DNA of 64,000 nt from Novosphingobium cyanobacteriorum. GTDB lineage: Bacteria > Pseudomonadota > Alphaproteobacteria > Sphingomonadales > Sphingomonadaceae. The position numbers and the translations under genes were made by a program. The notes under the pieces were generated by a model. The model saw nothing but the letters and a program-made list of their open reading frames with translations, had not been told where the DNA came from and ran no database searches. This document shows, in pieces, positions 55,123 to 63,867 of the stretch. Within the stretch, counting starts at the first letter, position 1; the number at the start of each line of letters is the position of its first letter. The stretch covers positions 124,001-188,000 of the forward strand of contig NZ_JAROCY010000001.1 of assembly GCF_029436685.1 (NCBI RefSeq). Reading direction: 5' to 3'.

Positions 55123-55998
55123 ATGCCGCTCATGCCCGGAACCCGCACGCTCGACCTTGACCTGCTGCGCTGCTTCGTCACGATCGCCGAAACTGGCAGT
55201 TTTACCCGTGCCGGAGATCGGCTGGGCCGCACGCAATCGACCATCAGCCTGCAGGTGAAGCGGCTTGAGGAGCAGCTCGGCCGGGCCGTCTTCGCGCGCA
55301 CCCCGCGTTCACTGTCATTGACGCCCGAAGGTGAGCGGCTGCTGGGGCCGGCCCGACAGCTCCTGCGGCTGAACGATGCGGCAATTGCCGAGCTGTTCGA
55401 ACCGGACATGACCGGCCGGGTGCGGCTGGGCGTGCCCGAGGATTTCGCCACCGCACACCTGCCCGCCGTGCTGGCCGCATTCGCCAAGGCGCATCCTCTT
55501 GTCGAACTTGAAGTGACCTGCGATCTGACTCTGAATTTGCTGGATAAATTCCACACTGGCGGGTTCGATCTGGTGCTGGTGAAGCGCGAACCCTCCGCTC
55601 CGCTGGAAGGCATGCGGGTGTGGCGCGAACCGCTGGTCTGGGTGGCGCGGGATCAGCTCGCGGCAACCGGGCTGGACACGGTGCCGCTGGTCGTCTCGCC
55701 CGAACCCTGCGTCTATCGCAAGCGCGCAATCGACGCGCTGGAGGCGGTGGGGCGCAAGTGGCGCGTGGCCTATACCTCGACCAGTCTGGCAGGCAGCCAG
55801 TCGGCGGTGAACGCGGGCCTAGGCATCACCGTGCTGCCGCGTGAAATGGTGCCGCCCTACCTGACCGCGATGGTCGACGACCCTGACCTGCCCCCGCTCT
55901 ACGATACCGAAATGGCACTGATCGAGGCGCCGGGCCTGTCTGCAACGGCGCATCGCTTGGCCCAGCACATCGCCGCCGCGCTGGAGCGCGGGGCGTAA
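55123..55998 (+). CDS. LysR-family regulator, probable DAB activator
   Basis: 291 residues. The N-terminal winged helix-turn-helix (LDLLRCFVTIAETGSFTRAG, RTQSTISLQVKRLEEQLGR) is followed by a periplasmic-binding-protein-like effector domain (about 95-290; VRLGVPEDFATAHLP, NAGLGITVLPREMV). Two Met codons at 55123 and 55132 could serve as the start. Divergence from dabB suggests it controls the inorganic-carbon pump, comparable to CbbR/CcmR-type control of carbon-acquisition genes; the effector is unknown. Confidence 0.93.
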   Translation: MPLMPGTRTLDLDLLRCFVTIAETGSFTRAGDRLGRTQSTISLQVKRLEEQLGRAVFARTPRSLSLTPEGERLLGPARQLLRLNDAAIAELFEPDMTGRVRLGVPEDFATAHLPAVLAAFAKAHPLVELEVTCDLTLNLLDKFHTGGFDLVLVKREPSAPLEGMRVWREPLVWVARDQLAATGLDTVPLVVSPEPCVYRKRAIDALEAVGRKWRVAYTSTSLAGSQSAVNAGLGITVLPREMVPPYLTAMVDDPDLPPLYDTEMALIEAPGLSATAHRLAQHIAAALERGA

Positions 55999-56008
55999 AA
56001 GGGCGCAA

Positions 56009-56071
56009 GTTGAGAACGACTGAGAGGGCGTTGAGATCGACTGAGGTGGGGTTGAAGTCGATTGAACCCGT
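56009..56071. repeat. Three 21-bp imperfect tandem repeats
   Basis: Three consecutive units of 21 bases each start GTTGA: GTTGAGAACGACTGAGAGGG(c), GTTGAGATCGACTGAGGTGG(g) and a more diverged GTTGAAGTCGATTGAACCC. They fill the gap between the LysR gene and the convergent propeller gene. Unit length is a multiple of three. No terminator hairpin is seen here; the repeats may simply be slippage products. Confidence 0.7.
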
Positions 56072-56072
56072 T

Positions 56073-56990
56073 TTACCTGCCCTTGAGAATCGCCTTCGGC
56101 CACCATGTAAGCGTGTGCACATCGTGCGCCGTGGTCCACACCCCCTTCTTCGTGAAACGCAGCGCGCCACTGCCCGCCGGCTTGCCCATGCGGGCGGTGA
56201 CGGTCATGGTTTTCGGGTCGATCACCGCGAACTCCTGGTCGTCGGTTGTGCGCAGCCAGACCTTGCCCGCGCCTGTGTCGATATCGCCCCATTTCAGGTT
56301 TTCGCCCACCTTGATCCGGCCGGTGAGCGCGACCGTGGCGGGATCGATGCGGGCCAGCGTGCCGTCGCCCTGTTCCTGCACCCAGACCCCGCCTTCGCCT
56401 GCGGCAAGGAAGCCGGGGGCCTTGCCCAGCGCGACCTTGCCGGTGACGGAATTGGTGGCCGGATCAACCTTTTGCAGCGATTGCTGGGGCAGGCTGACGG
56501 CCCAGACCGCGCCATATCCAAAGGCGAGGTATGACGTCATGGGATCGACGGAGATTGTTGCGGCCACGCTGTTGCTGGCCGGATCGACTCGCGCCAGCTT
56601 GCCCGCTGCATCGCTGGCCAGCCACACCGATCCCGCCCCGGCGACGACGTTGAGTTCGCCCTCCTTCTGGTTGGCGATGCCGGTGGGGATGGTGGCGACG
56701 AGCTTTGCGGTGCGCGTGTCGATGCGGTTCAGCGTGCCGTCTTCGCAGTTCGCCACCCACAGCGACCCGGCGAAAACCGCCATCGCGCCGCAGGGGTGGG
56801 CGAGGACGACTTCGGCCAGCTTGCCCTTGCGCGACCATTGTTCCACCTTGCCGCGGTTGGTGGTCCACACCGTCTGGCCGTCAACGGCCAGGAAATCAGC
56901 GAAACCGGGGACGGTCTGCACTTCCTGCGCCTGCGAGACAGCGGGGAAAGTGGCGGCGGCTACGGCGAGCAAGGTGTTGAGAACGCGCAT
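56073..56990 (-). CDS. Exported YVTN/Vgb-type beta-propeller protein
   Basis: 305 residues with a signal peptide (MRVLNTLLAVAAATFPAVSQAQ). Repeated blades of about 40 residues follow, each with a V-W and an I/V-D element (SLWVANCEDGTLNRIDTRT, SVWLASDAAGKLARVDPAS, GVWVQEQGDGTLARIDPAT). This is the six/seven-bladed propeller seen in YncE, virginiamycin-B-lyase-like and NHL proteins. It starts eleven bases after the allophanate hydrolase gene stop and seems part of the urea/guanidine operon. A binding or scaffold role in the periplasm is possible; no catalytic residues are evident. Confidence 0.82.
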   Translation of the reverse strand: MRVLNTLLAVAAATFPAVSQAQEVQTVPGFADFLAVDGQTVWTTNRGKVEQWSRKGKLAEVVLAHPCGAMAVFAGSLWVANCEDGTLNRIDTRTAKLVATIPTGIANQKEGELNVVAGAGSVWLASDAAGKLARVDPASNSVAATISVDPMTSYLAFGYGAVWAVSLPQQSLQKVDPATNSVTGKVALGKAPGFLAAGEGGVWVQEQGDGTLARIDPATVALTGRIKVGENLKWGDIDTGAGKVWLRTTDDQEFAVIDPKTMTVTARMGKPAGSGALRFTKKGVWTTAHDVHTLTWWPKAILKGR

Positions 56991-57001
56991 GGTCTGCTCC
57001 T

Positions 57002-58759
57002 TCAGGCCTTGCTGGCGATATAGGCGCGCCAGCCGCCCAGCGCGGTGATGTCTTCCGCGCCGGCAAGCGCGCGCGGTTCGGAGACGAAGCCTTTCACGCT
57101 GCTGCCATCGGCCAGCGTGACCGTGCCGATGGCGAGCGGCGGGGGCACATCGACCACGAAGCTGCCGAATTCGGCGACACCGAGTTCATAGACCTCAAGC
57201 TTGATCGGCCCGCCGCCTTCATCGAAGACCAGCGCGGGTTTGGGCGGCACGCTGTCTGCCATGGCATAGAGGCGATAGGTGGGCGCGGTCTCGAACGCGC
57301 CGACGAATGTGGCGTTGCGCGAAGTGAGCTGCCAGTGCAGCGGCATGCCTTCGAGATGGGCGCCGACGACGGCGAGTTTCACGGTCTGCATCTTGCCCTC
57401 CAGATCGAGCGGGGGTGGCGGGGGGAGTTCGGCGGCGGTGAGGTACGCATCCGCCAGATCGAGCAGCGCGCGGTCGCTGTCCGCCGGGCCGATCAGGGTG
57501 ATGCCAAAACCGGTGGCGTTGCTGCGGGTGCCGGCGGGCACGGCAAGGGCGGCCATGTCCAGCAGGTTCACGAAGTTGGTATAGAAGCCGAGGTTGCTGT
57601 TGAGCGCGACCGGCGCCGCCTGCAGTTCCGCCACGCGATAGGTGGTGCCGGTGGTGGGGAAGGCAAGAATGTCGATCTTGGCCAGCAGCTCATCCGCATG
57701 GCGCTTCAGTTCGGCCATGCGGTAGATGCCGTTCCACAGCTCGACCGCGCTCTTGCTCCAGCCTGCTTCCACCACGGTGCGAACGGTAGGATCGACCGCA
57801 TCGGGATTATCGGTAAGCAGCTTTGCAATCGCGGCGGTGCGTTCCGCCACCCACGGCCCGCCATAGAGCAGCTGCGCGGCTTCAAGCAGCGGGGCGATGT
57901 CGATCTCCACCACGGTGCCGAGCGTCGCCAGCTTTCCGAGCGCACGGTCATAGAGATATTCGGATTCGCCATCGCCGAACCAGGCGCGCTGGTTGCGGTG
58001 GGGGACGCCGATGACCTTGCCTGAATTGGCGCGGTCGGCCAGCGGCTTTGACCATGGATCGGCGGGGTCAAACCCGGCGGTCACGCCATCGACCAGCCGC
58101 GCATCGGCGGTATCGTGCGCGAAGACGGTGATGCAGTCTATGCTTCGGCAGGCCGGGATCAGGCCCGCCGTGCTCCAGCGCCCCTTGGTGGGCTTGAAGC
58201 CGATCAGGTGGTTGAAGGCGGCAGGCACGCGGCCCGATCCGGCGGTGTCGGTGCCCAACGCGAAGGGCACCAGCCCTGCGGCGGTGACCACGGCCGAACC
58301 GCTGGACGAGCCGCCGCTGACATAGGCGAGATTGCGGACGTTGCGGGGGATGCCATAGGGGCTGCGCACCCCGACAAGGCCGGTGGCGAACTGATCGAGG
58401 TTGGTCTTGCCCACGCAGATCGCACCCGCCGCCGTGAGCCGTTCGATCACCGTGGCCGACCGGGTGGGTGAGTAGGCAAAGGCGGGGCAGGCGGCGGTGG
58501 TTTCGAAGCCGGCGACGTCGATATTGTCCTTGGCGGCGAAAGGCACGCCGGCCAATGGCAGCACTTCACCCGCCGCGATGCGCGCGTCTATGGCAGCGGC
58601 CTGTTCCAGCAGGGTTTCGGGCGCGGCGCGGCTGATCCAAGCCTGTGGCTGTACAGCGTCATAGGCGGCGATGCGGGCGAGGGTTTCCTGCATCACCGCC
58701 ACGGCGCTGGTCTGGCCGGATGAAACGGTGGCGGCGATGGCAGAAGCGGTCACGGTCAT
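57002..58759 (-). CDS. atzF: Allophanate hydrolase
   Basis: 585 residues. It hydrolyses allophanate to two ammonia and two CO2. The amidase-signature domain (about 1-450) has the catalytic Lys in GVPFAAKDNIDVAG and the Ser pair in YVSGGSSSGSAVVTAAG. The C-terminal domain (about 465-585) has VVGAHLEGMPLHWQL, typical of long AtzF/DUR1 enzymes. Its ATG overlaps the carboxylase stop as ATGA. Together with the carboxylase it forms the two-step ATP-dependent urea amidolyase route. Confidence 0.95.
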   Translation of the reverse strand: MTVTASAIAATVSSGQTSAVAVMQETLARIAAYDAVQPQAWISRAAPETLLEQAAAIDARIAAGEVLPLAGVPFAAKDNIDVAGFETTAACPAFAYSPTRSATVIERLTAAGAICVGKTNLDQFATGLVGVRSPYGIPRNVRNLAYVSGGSSSGSAVVTAAGLVPFALGTDTAGSGRVPAAFNHLIGFKPTKGRWSTAGLIPACRSIDCITVFAHDTADARLVDGVTAGFDPADPWSKPLADRANSGKVIGVPHRNQRAWFGDGESEYLYDRALGKLATLGTVVEIDIAPLLEAAQLLYGGPWVAERTAAIAKLLTDNPDAVDPTVRTVVEAGWSKSAVELWNGIYRMAELKRHADELLAKIDILAFPTTGTTYRVAELQAAPVALNSNLGFYTNFVNLLDMAALAVPAGTRSNATGFGITLIGPADSDRALLDLADAYLTAAELPPPPPLDLEGKMQTVKLAVVGAHLEGMPLHWQLTSRNATFVGAFETAPTYRLYAMADSVPPKPALVFDEGGGPIKLEVYELGVAEFGSFVVDVPPPLAIGTVTLADGSSVKGFVSEPRALAGAEDITALGGWRAYIASKA

Positions 58760-61700
58760 GCGCGCCTCCTGAGAGCCAGCATTGGCGAGCCGGGTTGCAG
58801 GGACTGCTTTTCCTTCATGTAGAGTGCGGCGACCGTGCCGGAGCCGGGGCTTTCCACCGGGCATTCCATCTTCATCGCCTCGATCACGGCGATGGTGTCA
58901 CCCGCCTGCACTTCGTCTCCGGCGGAGACGAGCAGTTTCCACACGCTGCCGCCGAAGGGCGCCTCGATCACATCAGCGCCATCGGGCACGTCTACCGCGG
59001 TGTCGGCGGGGGCATCTGCATCGGCAAGGTCGGTCACCCGGTCGAATTCGCCACGGGCGTGCCAGTCGGCGCGTTCGGCGTCGAAGGCGGCCTGACGGCG
59101 TGCTTCGAAGGCGGCGATCTCATCGGCATTGTCGGCCAGGTACTTGCGGTAGTCCGCAAGGCGGAATTCCGACGGTTCGATGCGGATGGAGCGGCGACCG
59201 GAGGGGAAATCGCGCCGCCATTCGGCCAGTTCCTCTGCACTCACCGGATAGAAGCGGATCTGGTCGAAGAAGCGCAGCAGCCACGGCTTGCCTTCGATGA
59301 AAGCGTCGGTCTGGCGATGGGTGTTCCACACCTGGATGGTGCGACCGAACAGCTGGTAACCGCCGGGCCCTTCCATGCCATAGATGCACATGTAGGCCCC
59401 GCCGATGCCGACGACGTTGGGCGGGGTCCAGGTGCGGGCCGGGTTGTACTTGGTGGTGACGAGGCGGTGGCGCGGATCGACCGGCGTGGCCACGGGCGCG
59501 CCAAGGTAGACATCGCCCAGACCCATGACGAGGTAGCTCGCTTCGAAGATCAGGTTCTCAACCGCCGCAGCATCGGGCAGGCCATTGATGCGGCGGATGA
59601 ACTCGATGTTGTCAGGGCACCACGGGGCATCGTCGCGCACCGCGCCCATGTACTTCTGGATGGTTTCCAGCGTGGCGGGATCGCGCCAGCTGAGCGGCAG
59701 GTGGACGATGCGCGATGGGATGGTGAAATCCTGCAGGTCACCCAGCCGCTCCTCTGCGGCGATCAGCATGACCAGCGCATCGGCCTGCTTCATCTGCACA
59801 CCATCGAAATGGAGCTGCAGCGAGCGGATGCCGGGCACGATATCGACCACGCCGGGGGCGGCAAGGCGTTCCAGCTCGGTCATCAAGGCGTGGATGCGGA
59901 TGCGCAGTTCGATATCGAGCACGATCGCGCCGTATTCGACCAGGATGTTGCGATCGCCCTGCTGGCGATAGACGGTGCGCGGGCGGCCGGGGCCTTCGGG
60001 CAGGTCCGCGAGGATCGGCGAAAGCGCGGCGACGGCGCGCGCGGCGGTGGGCCAGGGCAGGGTGCCGTTGCTGAGCAGCGAGGCCTGCGCGGCATCGGCG
60101 GCGGCGGCGTCCTCGATGGTGACGGGCACGAAGCGCAGCCTGTCACCGGGCACAAGCTGGCCGATCTTCCAGCGGTCTGCCGCGATCACGGTGAAAGGGC
60201 AGACGAAACCGCCGAGCGAGGGACCATCGGGGCCGAGGATGATCGGCATGTCGCCGGTGAAGTCCACCGCGCCGATGGCATAGGGATTGTCGTGAATGTT
60301 GGAGGGGTGGAGGCCAGCCTCGCCCCCATCCTTGCGCGCCCATTGCGGCTTTGGCCCGACCAGGCGGACGCCGGTGCGGTTGGAATTGTAATGCACCTGC
60401 CAATAGGCCGAGACGATCATGTCGATATCTTCGGGGGTGAAGAAATCGGGCGCGCCGTGCGGGCCATAGAGCACGCGCACGGTCCACTCACCCGGCAGTT
60501 CCGGCAGGGGCGAGGTTTCCAGCGGCGCGGCGGTCGCCTCGCTGCCGAGATGGAGGACATCGCCCGCGACAAGGCGGCGCGCGGCGTGGCCGCCGAACTG
60601 GCCGAGTTCGAAGGTGGCGCGGCTGCCAAGGTAGGGCGCAATGTCCAGCCCGCCGGCGAAAAGGATGTACCCACGCATGCCACCGCCGCTGGCACGGCCA
60701 AGCGCGAGCGTCTGCCCGGTGGCGACATCGAGCGCGACGCCGCGCGGCACTGGCTGCCCATCAAGCGTTGCGGCAAAGTCCGCCCCGGTGAGGCAGATGC
60801 GTGCGGGCGCGGAGAAGGCGAGCGTGGGGCCGCTGACGGTGAGTTCAAGGCCCGCGGTGCCTTCGGCATTGCCGAGGATGCGGTTGCCAAGGCGGAATGA
60901 CTGGTCGTCCATCGGGCCCGAAGGTGGCACGCCAACCGCCCACAGGTGCTGGCGGCCGGGCCAGTCCTGCACCGTGGTGGCAGTGCCGCCCGCGATCACG
61001 CGGACGCAGTTGGGGGTGAAGGTCACGCTTTCCAGCGCGCGGGTGGACACGTCACCCGTGGTGAAGGCGGGCGCGGCGACAACTTCGCGCAGCCAGCGCA
61101 GGTTGGTCTCGATCCCGTCGATGCGGGTATCGGCCAGCGCCGCCTGCATGGCGGCGACGGCCTGATCGCGCGTGGGGGCGTGGACGATCAGCTTGGCGAG
61201 CATGGGATCGTACCAGGCGCTCACTTCGCTGCCGGCCATGACCCACGTTTCGGTACGCACGCTTGTGGGAAAGGCGACGGCGGTGAGCGTACCGGAAGTG
61301 GGCCGGTAATCGAGCGCCGGATCTTCCGCATAGAGGCGGACCTGCACCGAATGGCCGCTGGGCGCGGCGGCGGGGCGATCGAGAAACGCGAAATCGCCGC
61401 CCGCGCCGCGCACCATCCATTCGACGAGATCGATGCCCAGAACTTCCTCAGTCACGCCGTGCTCAACCTGCAGGCGCGTGTTCATTTCGAGGAAGAAGAA
61501 GTCCTCGCGCTCTGGGTCATAGAGGAATTCTACGGTGCCGGCAGAGCGATAGCGCGCGGCTTCGCCAAGGCGCACAGCGGCTTCATAAAGCGCTTCACGC
61601 ACAGACTGCGGCAGGTTGGGCGCGGGGGCTTCTTCCACCACCTTCTGGTTGCGGCGCTGCAGCGAGCAGTCGCGTTCGCCCAGTGCGACGACGCGGCCTT

Positions 61701-62364
61701 CGCCATCGCCGAAGACCTGCACCTCGACATGGCGCGCGCGGCGCACATAGCGTTCAAGGAACACGCCGGCGTCGCCGAAATTGCTGCGGCCAAGGCGGGC
61801 GACGGCGGCGAAGCCATCGCGCACGGCGGCTTCGTCCTCGCACACCCGCATGCCGATGCCGCCGCCGCCGGCGGTGGCCTTGAGCATGACCGGATAGCCG
61901 ATGCGCGCGGCGGCAGTGACGGCTTCTTCCTCGTCGGTCAGCAGGTCACTGCCCGGGGCCAGCGGCACGGCATGTGCGGCGGCCAGTTCGCGGGCGCTGT
62001 GCTTGAGGCCGAAGGTGCGGATGTTGTCGGTGGTGGGGCCGACGAAGACGATGCCGGCAGCGGCGCAGGCTTCGGCGAATTCAACGTTTTCGGCCAGGAA
62101 GCCATAGCCGGGGTGGATCGCGCCGGCGCCGGTGGCCTGGGCGGCGGCGATGATGGCAGGGATGTTGAGGTAGCTCTCGCTGGGCCGCGCCCCGCCGATG
62201 CACACCGCCTCGTCCGCCTCGGCCACGTGGAGCGAGCCGGCGTCGGCCTCGGAATAGACCGCCACCGCGCGAAGGCCCATGCGGCGCAGCGTGCGGATGA
62301 TGCGCATGGCGATGGCGCCACGGTTGGCGATCAGGACCGTGTCGAAGGGAAGGGAAACGCTCAT
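58756..62364 (-). CDS. uca: Urea carboxylase / guanidine carboxylase
   Basis: 1202 residues of a biotin-dependent carboxylase. Biotin carboxylase (about 1-450) contains the glycine-rich ATP loop KATAGGGGIGMRV and EMNTRLQVEHGVTEE. The carboxyltransferase half (about 460-1010) is made of KipA- and KipI-like modules (WPGRQHLWAVGVPPSGPMDD, GDRNILVEYG). A C-terminal biotinyl domain has the biotin Lys at K1165 in VIEAMKMECPV. Related enzymes beside two DUF1989 proteins were shown to prefer guanidine over urea, so the neighbourhood favours guanidine carboxylase. Overlaps both neighbours by four bases. Confidence 0.94.
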   Translation of the reverse strand: MSVSLPFDTVLIANRGAIAMRIIRTLRRMGLRAVAVYSEADAGSLHVAEADEAVCIGGARPSESYLNIPAIIAAAQATGAGAIHPGYGFLAENVEFAEACAAAGIVFVGPTTDNIRTFGLKHSARELAAAHAVPLAPGSDLLTDEEEAVTAAARIGYPVMLKATAGGGGIGMRVCEDEAAVRDGFAAVARLGRSNFGDAGVFLERYVRRARHVEVQVFGDGEGRVVALGERDCSLQRRNQKVVEEAPAPNLPQSVREALYEAAVRLGEAARYRSAGTVEFLYDPEREDFFFLEMNTRLQVEHGVTEEVLGIDLVEWMVRGAGGDFAFLDRPAAAPSGHSVQVRLYAEDPALDYRPTSGTLTAVAFPTSVRTETWVMAGSEVSAWYDPMLAKLIVHAPTRDQAVAAMQAALADTRIDGIETNLRWLREVVAAPAFTTGDVSTRALESVTFTPNCVRVIAGGTATTVQDWPGRQHLWAVGVPPSGPMDDQSFRLGNRILGNAEGTAGLELTVSGPTLAFSAPARICLTGADFAATLDGQPVPRGVALDVATGQTLALGRASGGGMRGYILFAGGLDIAPYLGSRATFELGQFGGHAARRLVAGDVLHLGSEATAAPLETSPLPELPGEWTVRVLYGPHGAPDFFTPEDIDMIVSAYWQVHYNSNRTGVRLVGPKPQWARKDGGEAGLHPSNIHDNPYAIGAVDFTGDMPIILGPDGPSLGGFVCPFTVIAADRWKIGQLVPGDRLRFVPVTIEDAAAADAAQASLLSNGTLPWPTAARAVAALSPILADLPEGPGRPRTVYRQQGDRNILVEYGAIVLDIELRIRIHALMTELERLAAPGVVDIVPGIRSLQLHFDGVQMKQADALVMLIAAEERLGDLQDFTIPSRIVHLPLSWRDPATLETIQKYMGAVRDDAPWCPDNIEFIRRINGLPDAAAVENLIFEASYLVMGLGDVYLGAPVATPVDPRHRLVTTKYNPARTWTPPNVVGIGGAYMCIYGMEGPGGYQLFGRTIQVWNTHRQTDAFIEGKPWLLRFFDQIRFYPVSAEELAEWRRDFPSGRRSIRIEPSEFRLADYRKYLADNADEIAAFEARRQAAFDAERADWHARGEFDRVTDLADADAPADTAVDVPDGADVIEAPFGGSVWKLLVSAGDEVQAGDTIAVIEAMKMECPVESPGSGTVAALYMKEKQSLQPGSPMLALRRRA

Positions 62365-62996
62365 GCGGTCACGATCATCCGGACGGGAGTGGGGTTGAAG
62401 GCGTTGCAGGGGTTGTTGATCTGCGGGCAGTTCGAGACGACGACGATCACGTCCATCTCGGCGCGCAGGTCCACCGTGAGGCCGGGGGCGGAGATGCCAT
62501 CGACGATGCCGAGCGCGCCGTCGGCCTCAACCGGCACGTTCATGAAGAAGTTGATGTTGGAGACGATGTCGCGCTTGCCGCGCCCTTCGATGAGGTTGGC
62601 CTCAAGGAAGTTCTCGACGCAGGCGTGCTGCGCCTTGGTGTGGTGGCCATAGCGCAGCGTGTTGCTTTCGCACGAGCACGCGCCGCCGATGGTGTCGTGG
62701 TATTCGACCGCGGTGGCGACGATGGTCATCATCGGGCGGCCTTCATTGGACATAAGCACGCTGCCCTGGCGCAGGAACAGGTTGCCCTGTGCCGCAACGG
62801 TATCCTGCGCGCTGTATCTCTCGGCGTCGTCATCCGCAGAATAGACGAGGAAATCGACCGCCTGGTTGCCTTCGAGATCGACGACGCGCAGCGTCTGGCC
62901 CTTGGCCACGTGGTGCAGCCAAGGGGCGCGGGCAGGCACGATCTCGTCGTGCACGACGGTGCCGGCAAGACCGGCGAGATGGGGGTCGGCAGTCAT
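62361..62996 (-). CDS. DUF1989 protein, probable carboxyguanidine deiminase subunit (UAAP2)
   Basis: 211 residues. Motifs include VDLEGNQAVDFLVYSADD, SVLMSNEGRPMM, IGGACSCESNTLRYG and INFFMNVPVEADG, with Cys-rich CSCES and a C-terminal CPQINNPCNAF element likely to bind a metal. This is 'urea carboxylase-associated protein 2'. DUF1989 pairs in such operons (CgdA/CgdB) deiminate carboxyguanidine to allophanate. The start follows AGGAAGGG. Its stop overlaps the carboxylase start as ATGA. Which of CgdA or CgdB it is was not decided. Confidence 0.88.
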   Translation of the reverse strand: MTADPHLAGLAGTVVHDEIVPARAPWLHHVAKGQTLRVVDLEGNQAVDFLVYSADDDAERYSAQDTVAAQGNLFLRQGSVLMSNEGRPMMTIVATAVEYHDTIGGACSCESNTLRYGHHTKAQHACVENFLEANLIEGRGKRDIVSNINFFMNVPVEADGALGIVDGISAPGLTVDLRAEMDVIVVVSNCPQINNPCNAFNPTPVRMIVTA

Positions 62997-63030
62997 GAAA
63001 AGCCCTTCCTGTGGGTGAGCGGACTGAAGG

Positions 63031-63867
63031 TCAGCGGCGGAAGTAGTCTTCGACGTTGAGGAAGGCGCGCAGGCCTTCCGGGGTGGCGGTGCGCACGGAG
63101 TCGTCCTCGGGCGTGACCGGCCCGCGCCACGCGGTGGCCCGCAGCGGGGTGACGGTGTAATCTGGCCGGGGATCAAGCCGGTGCGGCACGTTGGCGAGGA
63201 CCACGATCACGTCCATCTCCGCGCGCAGCAGCACGCTGCGGCCCGGTTCATAGGGGCCGACGAGGGGGGTGATGGTGCCGTCCTCCTCGATGCGGGTGCC
63301 CTTGAACAGGTTGACGCAGGGGTGGACATCGCGGCGGCCGAGGCCGTGCTTGGCCGCGCCAAGCAGGAAGCGGTCCCGCCCGTTGGGATAGGCGCCGCTG
63401 TTGCGGCCTTCGCCATACTTGGCGAGGTTGGTGGCGGCGTTGGAGGTGCCGGAGAAACAATCGTGCGTGCCGGCGGTGTCCTCCACGATGCTCATCAGCA
63501 CGCGGCCCATGTCGGAGAGCAGCAGCTTGCCCGCGCCGAGGTAGGCGTTCCACTGCACTTTCACGGTGTCGGCAAAGTTCAGTCGTTCAGTGGGCATTTC
63601 GGCGTTGAAGATCATCAGGCCGGCGCAGGCATCGCCACCGGTATCGATGAGGCGCAGGCGGCTGCCGCGTGACAGGCGGTGGCTGGCGTATCCGCCGGGG
63701 GCGATTGTTTCCTCCCACACCAGGTCTTCCGCCGCGACACCTGCGGGAAGATCACTGGCTACGGGTGGGAGGACCGGCATGGATTCGACCACCGTGCCGC
63801 CCATGCTGCGGGCGTGGTCGCGGGCGGCCAGGGGGTTTGCCAAGGTCCCTGCAGGGCTATCGGTCAT
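63031..63867 (-). CDS. DUF1989 protein, probable carboxyguanidine deiminase subunit (UAAP1)
   Basis: 278 residues. Key stretches are LRLIDTGGDACAGLMIFN, VLMSIVEDTAGTHDCFSGT, GRRDVHPCVNLFKG and LLRAEMDVIVVLANVPHRLD. It is the second DUF1989 paralogue ('urea carboxylase-associated protein 1'), partner of the gene at 62361. The catalytic site of the pair probably uses Cys and acidic residues of these conserved stretches. The start overlaps the stop of the gene running in from the right edge as ATGA, so the operon continues beyond the window. Confidence 0.88.
   Translation of the reverse strand: MTDSPAGTLANPLAARDHARSMGGTVVESMPVLPPVASDLPAGVAAEDLVWEETIAPGGYASHRLSRGSRLRLIDTGGDACAGLMIFNAEMPTERLNFADTVKVQWNAYLGAGKLLLSDMGRVLMSIVEDTAGTHDCFSGTSNAATNLAKYGEGRNSGAYPNGRDRFLLGAAKHGLGRRDVHPCVNLFKGTRIEEDGTITPLVGPYEPGRSVLLRAEMDVIVVLANVPHRLDPRPDYTVTPLRATAWRGPVTPEDDSVRTATPEGLRAFLNVEDYFRR

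Noticed and set aside
56009..56071. CRISPR array
   Set aside because: The repeats are directly tandem with no spacers and no cas genes are in the window.
58645..60900. 751-codon frame antisense to the carboxylase
   Set aside because: The carboxylase reads through with all domains intact. The antisense product has no motif and composition typical of shadow frames.
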